Shown here piece by piece: positions 1 through 6,536 of a stretch of DNA of 10,102 nt. Each line of letters begins with the position of its first letter. Positions within the stretch are counted from its first letter, which is position 1. The notes beneath the pieces are model-generated. The model searched no databases. It was not told the DNA's origin and worked only from the letters and a program-made list of their open reading frames with translations. The translations under genes and the position numbers were made by a program. The DNA comes from RGIG4608 sp045637205. GTDB taxonomy: Bacteria; Bacillota; Clostridia; Oscillospirales; CAG-272. The stretch lies in assembly GCA_045637205.1 (NCBI GenBank), contig JAZTYY010000042.1:1-10102 (forward strand). Reading direction: 5' to 3'.

Positions 1-20
1 AAAATTTGTTTTCTTTTATA

Positions 21-50
21 CCGGGTCGTCGGGGACGTCGACCCCTACGA
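21..50. repeat. GTCCCC-loop hairpin repeat, copy 1
   Basis: Read on the minus strand this is a hairpin: GGGTCG and CGACCC (positions 23-28 and 39-44) pair around the loop ACGTCCCCGA, flanked by GTAGGG-like sequence. Nearly the same loop (GCGTCCCCGA) recurs near the right end of the window at 9985-9994 and, inverted, at 10093-10102. The stem of copy 2 differs but still pairs. It looks like a dispersed intergenic repeat of unknown function. No coding sense is seen here. Confidence 0.6.
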
Positions 51-63
51 TTTTAGCTTGCTT

Positions 64-141
64 TATGGGGAAAAGCGCGAAGCTCCATAAAAAGTTTTTT
101 GGTTACTTTTTTTCAAAAAAGTGACCGATAAATCAAAATTT
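64..141. repeat. Intergenic hairpin repeat with AAATCAAAATTT tail
   Basis: Positions 101-126 form a hairpin in which GGTTAC pairs with GTGACC (one G-T pair) and a T-run pairs with an A-run. It is followed directly by CCGATAAATCAAAATTT (125-141). That 17-base tail is identical to 7380-7396, and the preceding aaaaagttttt/hairpin resembles 7071-7104. A weaker pairing TATGG/CCATA (64-68, 85-89) lies before it. The same modules occur in both non-coding regions, so this is probably a dispersed repeat family and not a gene-specific control element. Confidence 0.55.
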
Positions 142-145
142 AACA

Positions 146-172
146 ACAAAAAAGGGCACGAAACGTGCCCTT
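146..172 (-). terminator. Intrinsic terminator of yigZ
   Basis: The stem AAGGGCACG / CGTGCCCTT (152-160 and 164-172, 9 bp perfect, 3-base loop) is followed on the minus strand by a T-rich stretch (complement of 146-151). It begins a few bases after the yigZ stop codon, so it probably ends the minus-strand transcript carrying hflX and yigZ. Confidence 0.85.
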
Positions 173-176
173 AAAT

Positions 177-806
177 TTATTTCGCATCAAATCTTTCGCA
201 AAGCTTGGTTGCCACGCTCTTGCCTGCGCTAATTTCGGAAATTTTTCTTGAAATTTCGTCTGCAAATTTCTCTTTCACGGCAAAGGTCACGGCAACGTTA
301 TCCGAATAGTCAGTTGAATCGATGATTGCATCAATTCTTTCAAGCTCAAGTCCGACTCTTTGATAGTCGGAATACGTGCAGGACACACTCAAAACAACGT
401 AATTTTCGAACCTTGCAACGCCTGCCGCCTCAACTGCCATTTTAGCACCCTGGGAATACGCGTGGACAAGCCCTCCCGTGCCGAGCAAAGTACCACCAAA
501 ATAACGAGTTACAACAACGCAAACGTCGTCAACTCCACTTTTCTTGAGCATATCAAGAATGGGCTTACCCGCAGTTCCCTGTGGCTCACCGTCGTCACTG
601 TATCGGCACAAAATTCCGCCCTTCATAACGTAGCCATAGCAATTATGAGTTGCATCGCGGTGCTTTTCCTTAATTTCCTTGATAAAGGCAAGTGCCTCCT
701 CCTCACTCTCAACGTGGCAGGAGTAACCGATAAACACCGACTTTTTCTCCTCAAAACGAGCCTCAGCCCTGCCCTTTATCGTTATATAAACTTTTTCTTC
801 TGACAT
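177..806 (-). CDS. yigZ: YigZ/IMPACT family protein
   Basis: Predicted 209-residue cytoplasmic protein of the YigZ/IMPACT family. The eukaryotic member IMPACT modulates translational control through GCN1; the bacterial role is poorly defined. The family signature is clear: DDGEPQGTAGK at residues 71-81, then VVVTRYFGG (97-105) and GTGGLVHAY (109-117). Length is normal for the family (about 200-215), and the less conserved C-terminal part matches the usual second domain. I chose the ATG at 804-806 because AAAGGAG lies 8 bases upstream; an in-frame TTG 18 bases further up falls in that ribosome binding site. The gene follows hflX after 23 bases on the same strand and has a terminator just after it, so it is probably the last gene of the murI-hflX-yigZ unit. 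Confidence 0.92.
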   Translation of the reverse strand: MSEEKVYITIKGRAEARFEEKKSVFIGYSCHVESEEEALAFIKEIKEKHRDATHNCYGYVMKGGILCRYSDDGEPQGTAGKPILDMLKKSGVDDVCVVVTRYFGGTLLGTGGLVHAYSQGAKMAVEAAGVARFENYVVLSVSCTYSDYQRVGLELERIDAIIDSTDYSDNVAVTFAVKEKFADEISRKISEISAGKSVATKLCERFDAK

Positions 807-829
807 AACCTCAGCTCCTTTCAAAAAAT

Positions 830-2146
830 TTAAAACTCCTCAACCTCTTGGGGTTTATTTATATCGTACTTTTTGAGCATACCGCGAACCTTTTGGTCAA
901 CTGTTGCAACAACAGTTACTCCCTCATAGCCGTAGTCAACACTCTCAACGGTTGCGTTCTTATAAAGAATATTAAGCGCTCCCTGCTCTGAGTTGGGAAT
1001 AACGAATGTAACCTTGCTCTTGCCCTGATGGATGATTTCTTCCACTTTCTCAAGAAGTGTATCAATTCCCTGTCCACTCTTAGCAGAAATTGCACAAACA
1101 ATGTGGTTGGGGTCTTCGTTATTTGCAACGTATGAAGGCAACTCGGCAGATACACCGAGGTCGCACTTATTATAAACGTAGATTGTGGGCTTTCCCGCTG
1201 CACCAAGCTCAGCAAGAAGGGTTTCAGTAACCTCAAGCTGCGCTTTTGCCTCGTCGTCGTGCGCGTCGATAACAATCATCAAAATATCGGCATAAACCGC
1301 CTCATCAAGCGTTGATTTGAACGCTTTTACAAGGTGATGGGGCAATTTTCTAATAAAACCAACTGTGTCGGTGAGCAAAACTGTCTCACCACAGGGCAAT
1401 TTCAATTTTCTTGTAGTCGGGTCAAGTGTTGCAAATAGCTTGTTCTCTGCCAAAATGCCCGCATCAGTAAGTGTATTAAGCAAGGTTGACTTGCCTGCAT
1501 TCGTGTAGCCAACTATCGCAATCTGCGGAATTTGACTTCTATCACGGCTCGCGCGCATAGTCATTCTATTCTTTTCAAGCTCTTCAAGTTCACTTTCAAG
1601 TGCAACAATACGACGCTTCATGTGACGACGATCACTTTCAAGCTTACTTTCACCGGGACCACGTGTACCAATACCACCACCGAGACGAGAAAGCTCGGTG
1701 CCCTTACCAATAAGACGTGGCGCTGTATATCTAAGCTGCGCAAGCTCAACCTGAAGCTTTCCCTCACCCGTGGTCGCATGGAGAGCAAAAATGTCCAAAA
1801 TAAGCATTGAACGGTCGATAACACTAATATCGTCACCAAGATCGTCCTCAATGTTTCTAATTTGTGACGGAGAAAGCTCCGCATCAAATACAACAAGCTT
1901 TACTCCATTATTTCGGCAAAGCTCGGAAAGTTCCCAAATCTTACCACTTCCAATAACTGTTCTTGGGTCGGGAGTTTCCTTATTCTGCACAAGGCGAGCA
2001 ACCTCCTCGCCCCCTGCGGTGTCAAGAAGTCGAGCAAGCTCATCAAGTTCTTTTTCAACCTCTTCACCGTTTGTATCTCTTGTAACTATGCCAACAAGAA
2101 TCGCCTTTGAAATGTGATCCTTGGCATCATTAAAATTCAATTGCAT
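830..2146 (-). CDS. hflX: GTPase HflX
   Basis: HflX is a ribosome-binding GTPase of the Obg-HflX group; characterised members split or rescue stalled ribosomes under heat or antibiotic stress. This 438-residue protein has the HflX N-terminal domain (about 10-140), a coiled-coil linker (about 165-195) and the family hallmark GGGIGTRGPGE (156-166) leading into ESDRR. The G domain follows: G1 GYTNAGKST (213-221), G2 ATLDPT (239-244), G3 DTVGF (260-264), G4 NKCD (326-329) and G5 SAK (354-356). A C-terminal domain runs to residue 438. No key motif is missing. The ATG at 2144-2146 has GGAGGTG a few bases upstream. That start lies within the last codons of murI (10-base overlap), so the two genes are probably co-transcribed and translationally coupled. 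Confidence 0.96.
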   Translation of the reverse strand: MQLNFNDAKDHISKAILVGIVTRDTNGEEVEKELDELARLLDTAGGEEVARLVQNKETPDPRTVIGSGKIWELSELCRNNGVKLVVFDAELSPSQIRNIEDDLGDDISVIDRSMLILDIFALHATTGEGKLQVELAQLRYTAPRLIGKGTELSRLGGGIGTRGPGESKLESDRRHMKRRIVALESELEELEKNRMTMRASRDRSQIPQIAIVGYTNAGKSTLLNTLTDAGILAENKLFATLDPTTRKLKLPCGETVLLTDTVGFIRKLPHHLVKAFKSTLDEAVYADILMIVIDAHDDEAKAQLEVTETLLAELGAAGKPTIYVYNKCDLGVSAELPSYVANNEDPNHIVCAISAKSGQGIDTLLEKVEEIIHQGKSKVTFVIPNSEQGALNILYKNATVESVDYGYEGVTVVATVDQKVRGMLKKYDINKPQEVEEF

Positions 2147-2931
2147 ATATATTCACCTCCAAATTTCACAAGCAAGGATTTGCTTGAATCTCTTTCGTTA
2201 GGATATGATGAATCAATAAAAATTACGCTTCCTTTGTGGTCTGCTTCAGTCAAAAGTCCACTTTCTTCAAGGCGACGGCGTGTGTTAAGAGCAGTTCCAA
2301 CACTTCCGTCAAAAATTTGCACGTTTTCACCTAAAATGGATGAAATTTCAGCCTTCACAAATGGATAGTGTGTGCAACCAAGCACAACTGCATCAAGCTT
2401 TTCTTCTTTTAAAGGGGAAAGCAACCCCTCAAGAAAGCTATGCAATGCTTCACCGCTTATTTCTCCTCTTTCAACGAATTCAACAAGACCCGGGCACGCG
2501 AAAGGAATTACGCGCGCGTCGACTCCACATTTTTGCATTAAAAGAGCAAATTTTTCCTCCTTTAAGGTCAAGGGGGTGGCAAGAACGGCAACCCTTGGCT
2601 GTTCACAGCATTTAACAGCGGGCTTTAGTGCCGGCTCAACTCCAATAATTATATCATCGGGATATTTTTCGCGCAAGGATGCCACCGCAGCGCTTGTTGC
2701 GGTGTTACAGGCAATAACAAAAGCCTTAATTCCCTCATTTTTAAGGCGCTCATAAACGGAAAAAGTCAATTCCCTAACCTTTTGAGCGCTCTTTACACCG
2801 TAGGGCGCGTTTGCGGTATCGCCAAAATATATGAAATTTTCATTAGGAAGAACCGAAACAAGCTCCTTTAAAACACTTATTCCGCCAATTCCTGAGTCAA
2901 AAACCGCAATGGGTAAGGATTTTTTTGACAT
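2137..2931 (-). CDS. murI: Glutamate racemase
   Basis: Cofactor-independent racemase that interconverts L- and D-glutamate, supplying the D-Glu of the peptidoglycan stem peptide; cytoplasmic. From the chosen ATG the protein has 264 residues, typical of the family. Visible motifs are FDSGIGG (11-17), YFGDTANAPYG (35-45), the first catalytic cysteine in ACNTATS (C75) and the second in GCTHYP (C186). The two cysteines are the acid/base pair of the two-base mechanism. I chose the start at 2929-2931, with GAGGTG just upstream. An in-frame ATG at 2977-2979 would add 16 residues, but it lies inside a terminator-like hairpin and has no ribosome binding site. The 3' end overlaps hflX by 10 bases. Confidence 0.96.
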   Translation of the reverse strand: MSKKSLPIAVFDSGIGGISVLKELVSVLPNENFIYFGDTANAPYGVKSAQKVRELTFSVYERLKNEGIKAFVIACNTATSAAVASLREKYPDDIIIGVEPALKPAVKCCEQPRVAVLATPLTLKEEKFALLMQKCGVDARVIPFACPGLVEFVERGEISGEALHSFLEGLLSPLKEEKLDAVVLGCTHYPFVKAEISSILGENVQIFDGSVGTALNTRRRLEESGLLTEADHKGSVIFIDSSYPNERDSSKSLLVKFGGEYICN

Positions 2932-2940
2932 AAAACACCT

Positions 2941-2988
2941 CAAAAAACACAATAAGGGCAAGTATGTGCTAAAACACATAGCTTGCCC
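2941..2988 (-). terminator. Terminator-like hairpin between rpmE and murI
   Basis: GGGCAAG-TATGTG (2956-2968) pairs with CACATA-G-CTTGCCC (2975-2988): a 13-bp stem with one bulged base and a 6-base loop. On the minus strand it is followed by TTATTGTGTTTTTT, an interrupted U-tract. It lies 27 bases after the rpmE stop codon and shortly before murI. It probably ends or attenuates the rpmE transcript. No convincing separate murI promoter is visible, so partial readthrough into murI is likely. Confidence 0.7.
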
Positions 2989-3015
2989 GTAGTTGCGAAA
3001 TGTACTAATTTAAAA

Positions 3016-3225
3016 TTATTTTGCGCTAGCCTGCAATCTCTTCTTGAACTTATCAACTCTACCGCCAGCATCAACGAATTTCTGCTTACCAGTAAAGAAA
3101 GGATGACACTTAGAGCAAATTTCAACGCTTACATCTCCGCCCTTTGTGGACTTTGTTGTAACTGTTTCACCACAAGCACACTTAATTGTTACTTCTTCAT
3201 ACTTAGGATGGATACCTGTCTTCAT
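3016..3225 (-). CDS. rpmE: 50S ribosomal protein L31 (zinc-binding type)
   Basis: Small large-subunit ribosomal protein at the subunit interface (bL31). At 69 residues it has the usual length and begins MKTGIHPKYEEV, the family N-terminus. Four cysteines, C16 and C18 (CAC) and C37 and C40 (CSKC), form the zinc site of the C+ type, the form used when zinc is available; many bacteria swap it for a cysteine-free paralogue under zinc starvation. The stretch CHPFFTGKQKFVDAGGRV is diagnostic. AGGTG lies about 10 bases upstream of the ATG at 3223-3225. It has its own strong promoter at 3272-3300 and a downstream hairpin, so it is probably made mainly as a single-gene transcript. Confidence 0.97.
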   Translation of the reverse strand: MKTGIHPKYEEVTIKCACGETVTTKSTKGGDVSVEICSKCHPFFTGKQKFVDAGGRVDKFKKRLQASAK

Positions 3226-3271
3226 TTTATTTACACCTCACTTTTTAGCAAAATTATTCACATTGCATATG

Positions 3272-3300
3272 ATTATAACACAAAGAGAAGCATTTTGCAA
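3272..3300 (-). promoter_or_regulatory. Sigma-A-type promoter of rpmE
   Basis: On the minus strand there is TTGCAA (3295-3300), a 17-base spacer and a perfect TATAAT (3272-3277). Transcription would begin about 40 bases before the rpmE start codon. It lies in the gap between sigE and rpmE, separating rpmE expression from the sporulation genes upstream. No Zur-like palindrome was recognised. Confidence 0.8.
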
Positions 3301-3318
3301 TAGTTTTTTTAAATTTTT

Positions 3319-4092
3319 TCAAATTTTATTTTCAATTTCTTCTCTTAATTGCGAAATTATCTTCTTTTCTAGTCTTGATATGTAGCTTTGCGATATTCCA
3401 AGCTCCTGTGCCACGTCCTTTTGTGTCATTTCACGCCTTCCAAAAAGACCAAATCGCATCTCAATTATAAGACGCTCGCGGGAATCAAGGCGCTCTACTG
3501 CTTCCCTGATAATTCTTCGCTCCTCCTCCTTTTCAAGCTCATATGCAACATTGTCCTCTTCGTTGCCAAGCACGTCGGATAAAAGAAGCTCGTTGCCGTC
3601 CCAATCGACGTTGAGTGGCTCGTCAATTGAAACCTCACTTCGCTGCCCGGAATTTTTCCTTATATACATAAGTATCTCATTTTCAATGCAGCGCGAGGCA
3701 TAGGTTGCAAGCTTGATGTTTTTTTCAGCGCGAAAGGTATTGATGCCCTTGATAAGTCCAATTGTGCCAATGGACACAAGATCCTCAATACAAATACCCG
3801 TGCTCTCAAATTTCTTTGCTATATAAACCACAAGTCGAAGATTGTGCTCAATTAAGACGTCGCGTGCGGCATCGTCATACAAAAGCCTCTCTAAATATTT
3901 TGCCTCATCCTCGCGTGACAAGGGTGGTGGAAGTGTGTCGGGACCGTTCACGTAATACACGCCCTTGCCTGCCCCACGAGACAAAATTTTGGCAAGTCCA
4001 AGCTTAATATTAAGCAGCGCGCGCTTTAACAAATCACCAATGCAGCCAAAAAGTCCCCTGTTGAACAAAATAAGCTTATTTTTCTTATGCAT
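3319..4092 (-). CDS. sigE: RNA polymerase sporulation sigma factor SigE (pro-sigma-E)
   Basis: Early mother-cell sigma factor of endospore formation, made as an inactive membrane-associated precursor and activated by removal of an N-terminal pro-sequence. The protein has 257 residues from the chosen ATG. The sigma-E hallmarks are VYYVNGPDTLPPPLS (45-59), region 2 at about 84-146 (NLRLVVYIAKKF, EDLVSIGTIGLIKG, LATYASRCIENEIL), the linker DEPLNVDWDGNELLLSD (157-173) and region 4 at about 202-250 with the helix-turn-helix QKDVAQELGISQSYISRLEK (224-243). The ATG at 4090-4092 has GGAGAG just upstream; a TTG 12 bases earlier would remove that site and is less likely. Cleavage would be expected near Y46-Y47, by analogy with the YY pair of Bacillus subtilis. 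spoIIGA lies 72 bases upstream on the same strand. Confidence 0.95.
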   Translation of the reverse strand: MHKKNKLILFNRGLFGCIGDLLKRALLNIKLGLAKILSRGAGKGVYYVNGPDTLPPPLSREDEAKYLERLLYDDAARDVLIEHNLRLVVYIAKKFESTGICIEDLVSIGTIGLIKGINTFRAEKNIKLATYASRCIENEILMYIRKNSGQRSEVSIDEPLNVDWDGNELLLSDVLGNEEDNVAYELEKEEERRIIREAVERLDSRERLIIEMRFGLFGRREMTQKDVAQELGISQSYISRLEKKIISQLREEIENKI

Positions 4093-4164
4093 AGCTCTCT
4101 CCAATCAAAAAATTATATTAGTATTTTATATTTGTTTTTATGTATTATCTTATTATTTCATATT

Positions 4165-5025
4165 TTATACAATAGTTTCGTCCGATATTATTGCATCGTA
4201 TTCAGAAAGATTATTGCCGTCGACAAGCGCTACGTAGACGTCAAGCTCCTTGGTTTTCTTGCCCTGCAAAAGTGCCACTCTTTTAAATTTTATACCTGGT
4301 AAAAATGATTTTCCCGACACGGCGTTTGTTGGGATTATTCTAATTTTTAATAAAACGTCAAATGGAATTTCATCAATTTTGCTAATATTATTTAATGAGT
4401 TTAATATAGCATTATCAATAATTTTCTTGCACTTTTCTACACTAACAAATACAACGGGCTTTCCACTCATCGGTTCACTTGCAAGGTTGCCACTATCCAC
4501 CAAAGCGCGCAACTTAACGACACCAATTTCACTTTCTATAATCAGGCTGACAATTTTCTTTGAGGACGATGAACGAAAGATTTTTCCTCCCTTCAGAGCA
4601 CAAAAAGAACCCACAAGTACAAGCAAAGCAAAAATCCAAACGTCGATACCCTCGTTCATTCCCATATCGTTTGTGACAAGCTCAATGCGATTGAACAATG
4701 AAAATAGTGCGGTCATAAGTCCACCTAAAAGAGCCGACACAAAGAAGTATAAAAAAATTCCTTTAATTATTCCCCTTGCCCTTACTCCCTTTTTTAAATA
4801 GACAAGCAGGCACATAAAAATCAGCACCAGAACGTCTATTAAAAATGCCAAGCACCTATCCGCCGCTATAAAAAGTGATACCACCGAGTATATTCCACCC
4901 AAAATTGACGAAAGCACGGCGCGTCCCACGGGCAATTTTTGATGCAGCAGTCGACACGATATGTAAAAGCACAAAAAATCCATGCTGAAATTTATTAGAA
5001 AGAGCAAATCACCGTAAACTACCAT
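4165..5025 (-). CDS. spoIIGA: Sigma-E processing peptidase SpoIIGA
   Basis: Membrane aspartic protease that cleaves pro-sigma-E in the mother cell after septation. The 286-residue protein has an N-terminal half of about five hydrophobic segments (roughly residues 5-25, 35-55, 58-77, 88-112 and 128-145). A cytoplasmic C-terminal domain carries LRALVDSGN (172-180); D177 of the DSGN motif corresponds to the catalytic aspartate of the family. RIIPTNAVSG and the terminal DAIISDETIV also fit SpoIIGA. Sequence conservation in this family is low, so the call rests on topology, the DSGN motif and the adjacent sigE. I chose the ATG at 5023-5025, which has AAAGGGG about 7 bases upstream; an in-frame GTG at 5041-5043 would precede that site. 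A likely sporulation-type promoter lies at 5057-5089. Confidence 0.93.
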   Translation of the reverse strand: MVVYGDLLFLINFSMDFLCFYISCRLLHQKLPVGRAVLSSILGGIYSVVSLFIAADRCLAFLIDVLVLIFMCLLVYLKKGVRARGIIKGIFLYFFVSALLGGLMTALFSLFNRIELVTNDMGMNEGIDVWIFALLVLVGSFCALKGGKIFRSSSSKKIVSLIIESEIGVVKLRALVDSGNLASEPMSGKPVVFVSVEKCKKIIDNAILNSLNNISKIDEIPFDVLLKIRIIPTNAVSGKSFLPGIKFKRVALLQGKKTKELDVYVALVDGNNLSEYDAIISDETIV

Positions 5026-5056
5026 AAATATCCCCTTTCGCACCGTTTCTCAATCT

Positions 5057-5089
5057 ATTATAGTAAAAAAACCACTCAAATATTGTCAA
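5057..5089 (-). promoter_or_regulatory. spoIIG-like promoter with long spacer
   Basis: On the minus strand TTGACA (complement of 5084-5089) is followed after 21 bases by TATAAT (complement of 5057-5062), about 30 bases before the spoIIGA start codon. Both hexamers match consensus, but the spacer is about 4 bases too long for ordinary use. The spoIIG promoter of Bacillus subtilis is known for a similar oversized spacer that needs Spo0A~P to activate sigma-A polymerase. That this promoter is Spo0A-dependent is inference. Confidence 0.7.
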
Positions 5090-5090
5090 A
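5083..5090 (+). promoter_or_regulatory. Possible Spo0A box over the spoIIGA -35
   Basis: TTGTCAAA differs from the 0A-box consensus TTGTCGAA at one base and overlaps the -35 hexamer of the spoIIGA promoter on the opposite strand. Overlap of a 0A box with the -35 is how Spo0A activates spoIIG in Bacillus. A TTGACA hexamer alone produces most of this match, so the evidence is moderate. Confidence 0.4.
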
Positions 5091-5115
5091 GCGTGTGCAA
5101 AATTCATTTTTTCTA

Positions 5116-5144
5116 TTTACTTATTTGATTTTTTGTGGTACAAT
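5116..5144 (+). promoter_or_regulatory. Candidate aspartate kinase promoter
   Basis: TTTACT (5116-5121), a 17-base spacer and TACAAT (5139-5144) face the aspartate kinase gene and would leave a leader of about 70 bases. A second candidate nearer the gene is TTGACA (5155-5160) with TACTAT (5178-5183), also 17 bases apart. I cannot tell which is used. The leader is too short for a lysine riboswitch and shows no T-box features. Confidence 0.5.
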
Positions 5145-5153
5145 GACTGTGAA

Positions 5154-5161
5154 TTTGACAA
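5154..5161 (-). promoter_or_regulatory. Second 0A-box-like motif
   Basis: On the minus strand this reads TTGTCAAA, the same octamer as at 5083-5090, about 70 bases upstream of the spoIIGA promoter. It coincides with the TTGACA of the second candidate aspartate kinase promoter. It may be a distal 0A box, a -35 hexamer, or both. Confidence 0.3.
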
Positions 5162-5219
5162 AATACGATTATTTGCATACTATATCTATATATACGAGTA
5201 ATCCGAAAGGAGATTTACT

Positions 5220-6536
5220 ATGAATATTAAGGTTGTAAAATTCGGTGGAACCTCCCTTGCCGATGCCGAGCATTTTATTCGCGTTGCCGAAATCATTAAA
5301 GCCGACCCCTCTCGTCGTTACGTTGTTGCATCAGCGCCAGGCAAGAGAAACGGAGATGATATCAAGGTTACAGATATGCTCTATAACTGCTATAATATGA
5401 TACGCAGACACGAGGATATTACTGAATATTACAAAAATATAGTTAAAAGATACACCGCCATCATTGACGGTCTTGGTATCAATTTTGACATCACGGGTGA
5501 GCTTGAATATATTAAGAATGCCATGATGGCGCGTTCAGGACGTGACTTTGCCGCAAGCCGTGGGGAATATCTTAACAGTCTTATCCTTGCAAAATATCTC
5601 GGATTTGATTTTATAGATGCTGAAAACGTTATATTTTTTAAGGAAAACAGTGAGTTTGACGAAGAAAAAACAAACGAGGCTATGAAGCAGGAGCTTCAAA
5701 AACACGAATATGCAGTAATTCCGGGTTTCTATGGTTCAATGCCCAATGGCACAATTAAAACGTTTGCGCGCGGAGGATCGGATATTACAGGTTCAATCGT
5801 TGCACGCGCAGCCGGAGCTGATCTCTATGAGAACTGGACGGACGTTTCGGGCTTCCTTATGGCTGACCCAAGAATTATTAACAATCCATTGCCCATTTCA
5901 ACAATCACGTATCGCGAGCTTCGTGAACTTTCCTACAACGGTGCCACTGTGCTTCACGAGGATTCAATTTTCCCCGTTCAAAAGGAAGGCATTCCGATTA
6001 ATATCAGAAATACAAACCAGCCCGAGCACAAGGGCACAATGATTGTTCCCTCAGCCTCCGCGTGCATTGGTGATTACGTTATTACAGGTATTGCAGGCAA
6101 AAAGGGATTTTCAGTTGTAAATATTGAAAAAAACCACATGGGTGGTGAATTTGGATTTGCTTATCGCGTATTCAAATGCCTTGACACCTATGATATTCAC
6201 ACCGAGCATTTGGCTTCAGGCATCGACTCAATGAGCCATATCGTAAGCAGTGAGGAATTAAATTCAAAGATTGACGAGTTTATTCCCGAGCTTCATAGAG
6301 TTACTGATGCGGACAATATCACAGTTGACACAGGTCTTGCACTTGTTGCCGTTGTTGGTCGAGGAATGAAGGAGACAAAGGGTACGGCTGCGCGCATCTT
6401 TGGAGCAATTTCAAAGGCAGGAGTCAACGTGCGAATGATTGACCAGGGTGCGAGTGAGCTTAATATCGTAATTGCCGTTTACGAAAGCGATTACGAAAAG
6501 ACAATTGATGCAATCTACAAGGAGTTTGTTAAATAA
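5220..6536 (+). CDS. lysC: Aspartate kinase (monofunctional, YclM/ThrD-like)
   Basis: Phosphorylates L-aspartate with ATP to aspartyl phosphate, the first step toward lysine/diaminopimelate, threonine and methionine; cytoplasmic. The 438-residue protein has the amino-acid kinase fold at about 1-280: KFGGTS (7-12), SAPGKR (38-43), SRGEYLNS (113-120), ARGGSDITGS (183-192), WTDVSGFLMADPR (206-218) and LSYNGATVLHEDS (237-249). Two ACT-type regulatory segments follow (about 285-350 and 372-435), the second with GRGMKETKGTAARIFGAI and SELNIVI. Length and the SAPGKR and ARGGSDIT wording resemble the single-chain aspartokinase III group (YclM/ThrD), usually feedback-inhibited by end products; which amino acid inhibits this one cannot be read here. 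AAAGGAGA lies about 8 bases before the ATG. The acetyltransferase gene follows with no gap. The symbol is generic: the exact isozyme is not certain. Confidence 0.93.
   Translation: MNIKVVKFGGTSLADAEHFIRVAEIIKADPSRRYVVASAPGKRNGDDIKVTDMLYNCYNMIRRHEDITEYYKNIVKRYTAIIDGLGINFDITGELEYIKNAMMARSGRDFAASRGEYLNSLILAKYLGFDFIDAENVIFFKENSEFDEEKTNEAMKQELQKHEYAVIPGFYGSMPNGTIKTFARGGSDITGSIVARAAGADLYENWTDVSGFLMADPRIINNPLPISTITYRELRELSYNGATVLHEDSIFPVQKEGIPINIRNTNQPEHKGTMIVPSASACIGDYVITGIAGKKGFSVVNIEKNHMGGEFGFAYRVFKCLDTYDIHTEHLASGIDSMSHIVSSEELNSKIDEFIPELHRVTDADNITVDTGLALVAVVGRGMKETKGTAARIFGAISKAGVNVRMIDQGASELNIVIAVYESDYEKTIDAIYKEFVK

Noticed and set aside
807..824. TTG start giving yigZ six more residues
   Set aside because: It overlaps the ribosome binding site of the ATG at 804-806.
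916..1275. Overlapping open frames inside hflX and the other core genes
   Set aside because: They are shadows of well-supported genes and show no family features or binding sites of their own.
2932..2979. Longer murI N-terminus from the upstream ATG
   Set aside because: That ATG sits in a terminator-like hairpin with no ribosome binding site; the family begins near the downstream ATG.
4093..4164. Separate promoter for sigE
   Set aside because: The 72-base gap is very AT-rich, so weak matches are expected by chance; no convincing -35/-10 pair is seen.
5145..5219. Lysine riboswitch or T-box before aspartate kinase
   Set aside because: The leader is too short and shows none of the conserved elements.
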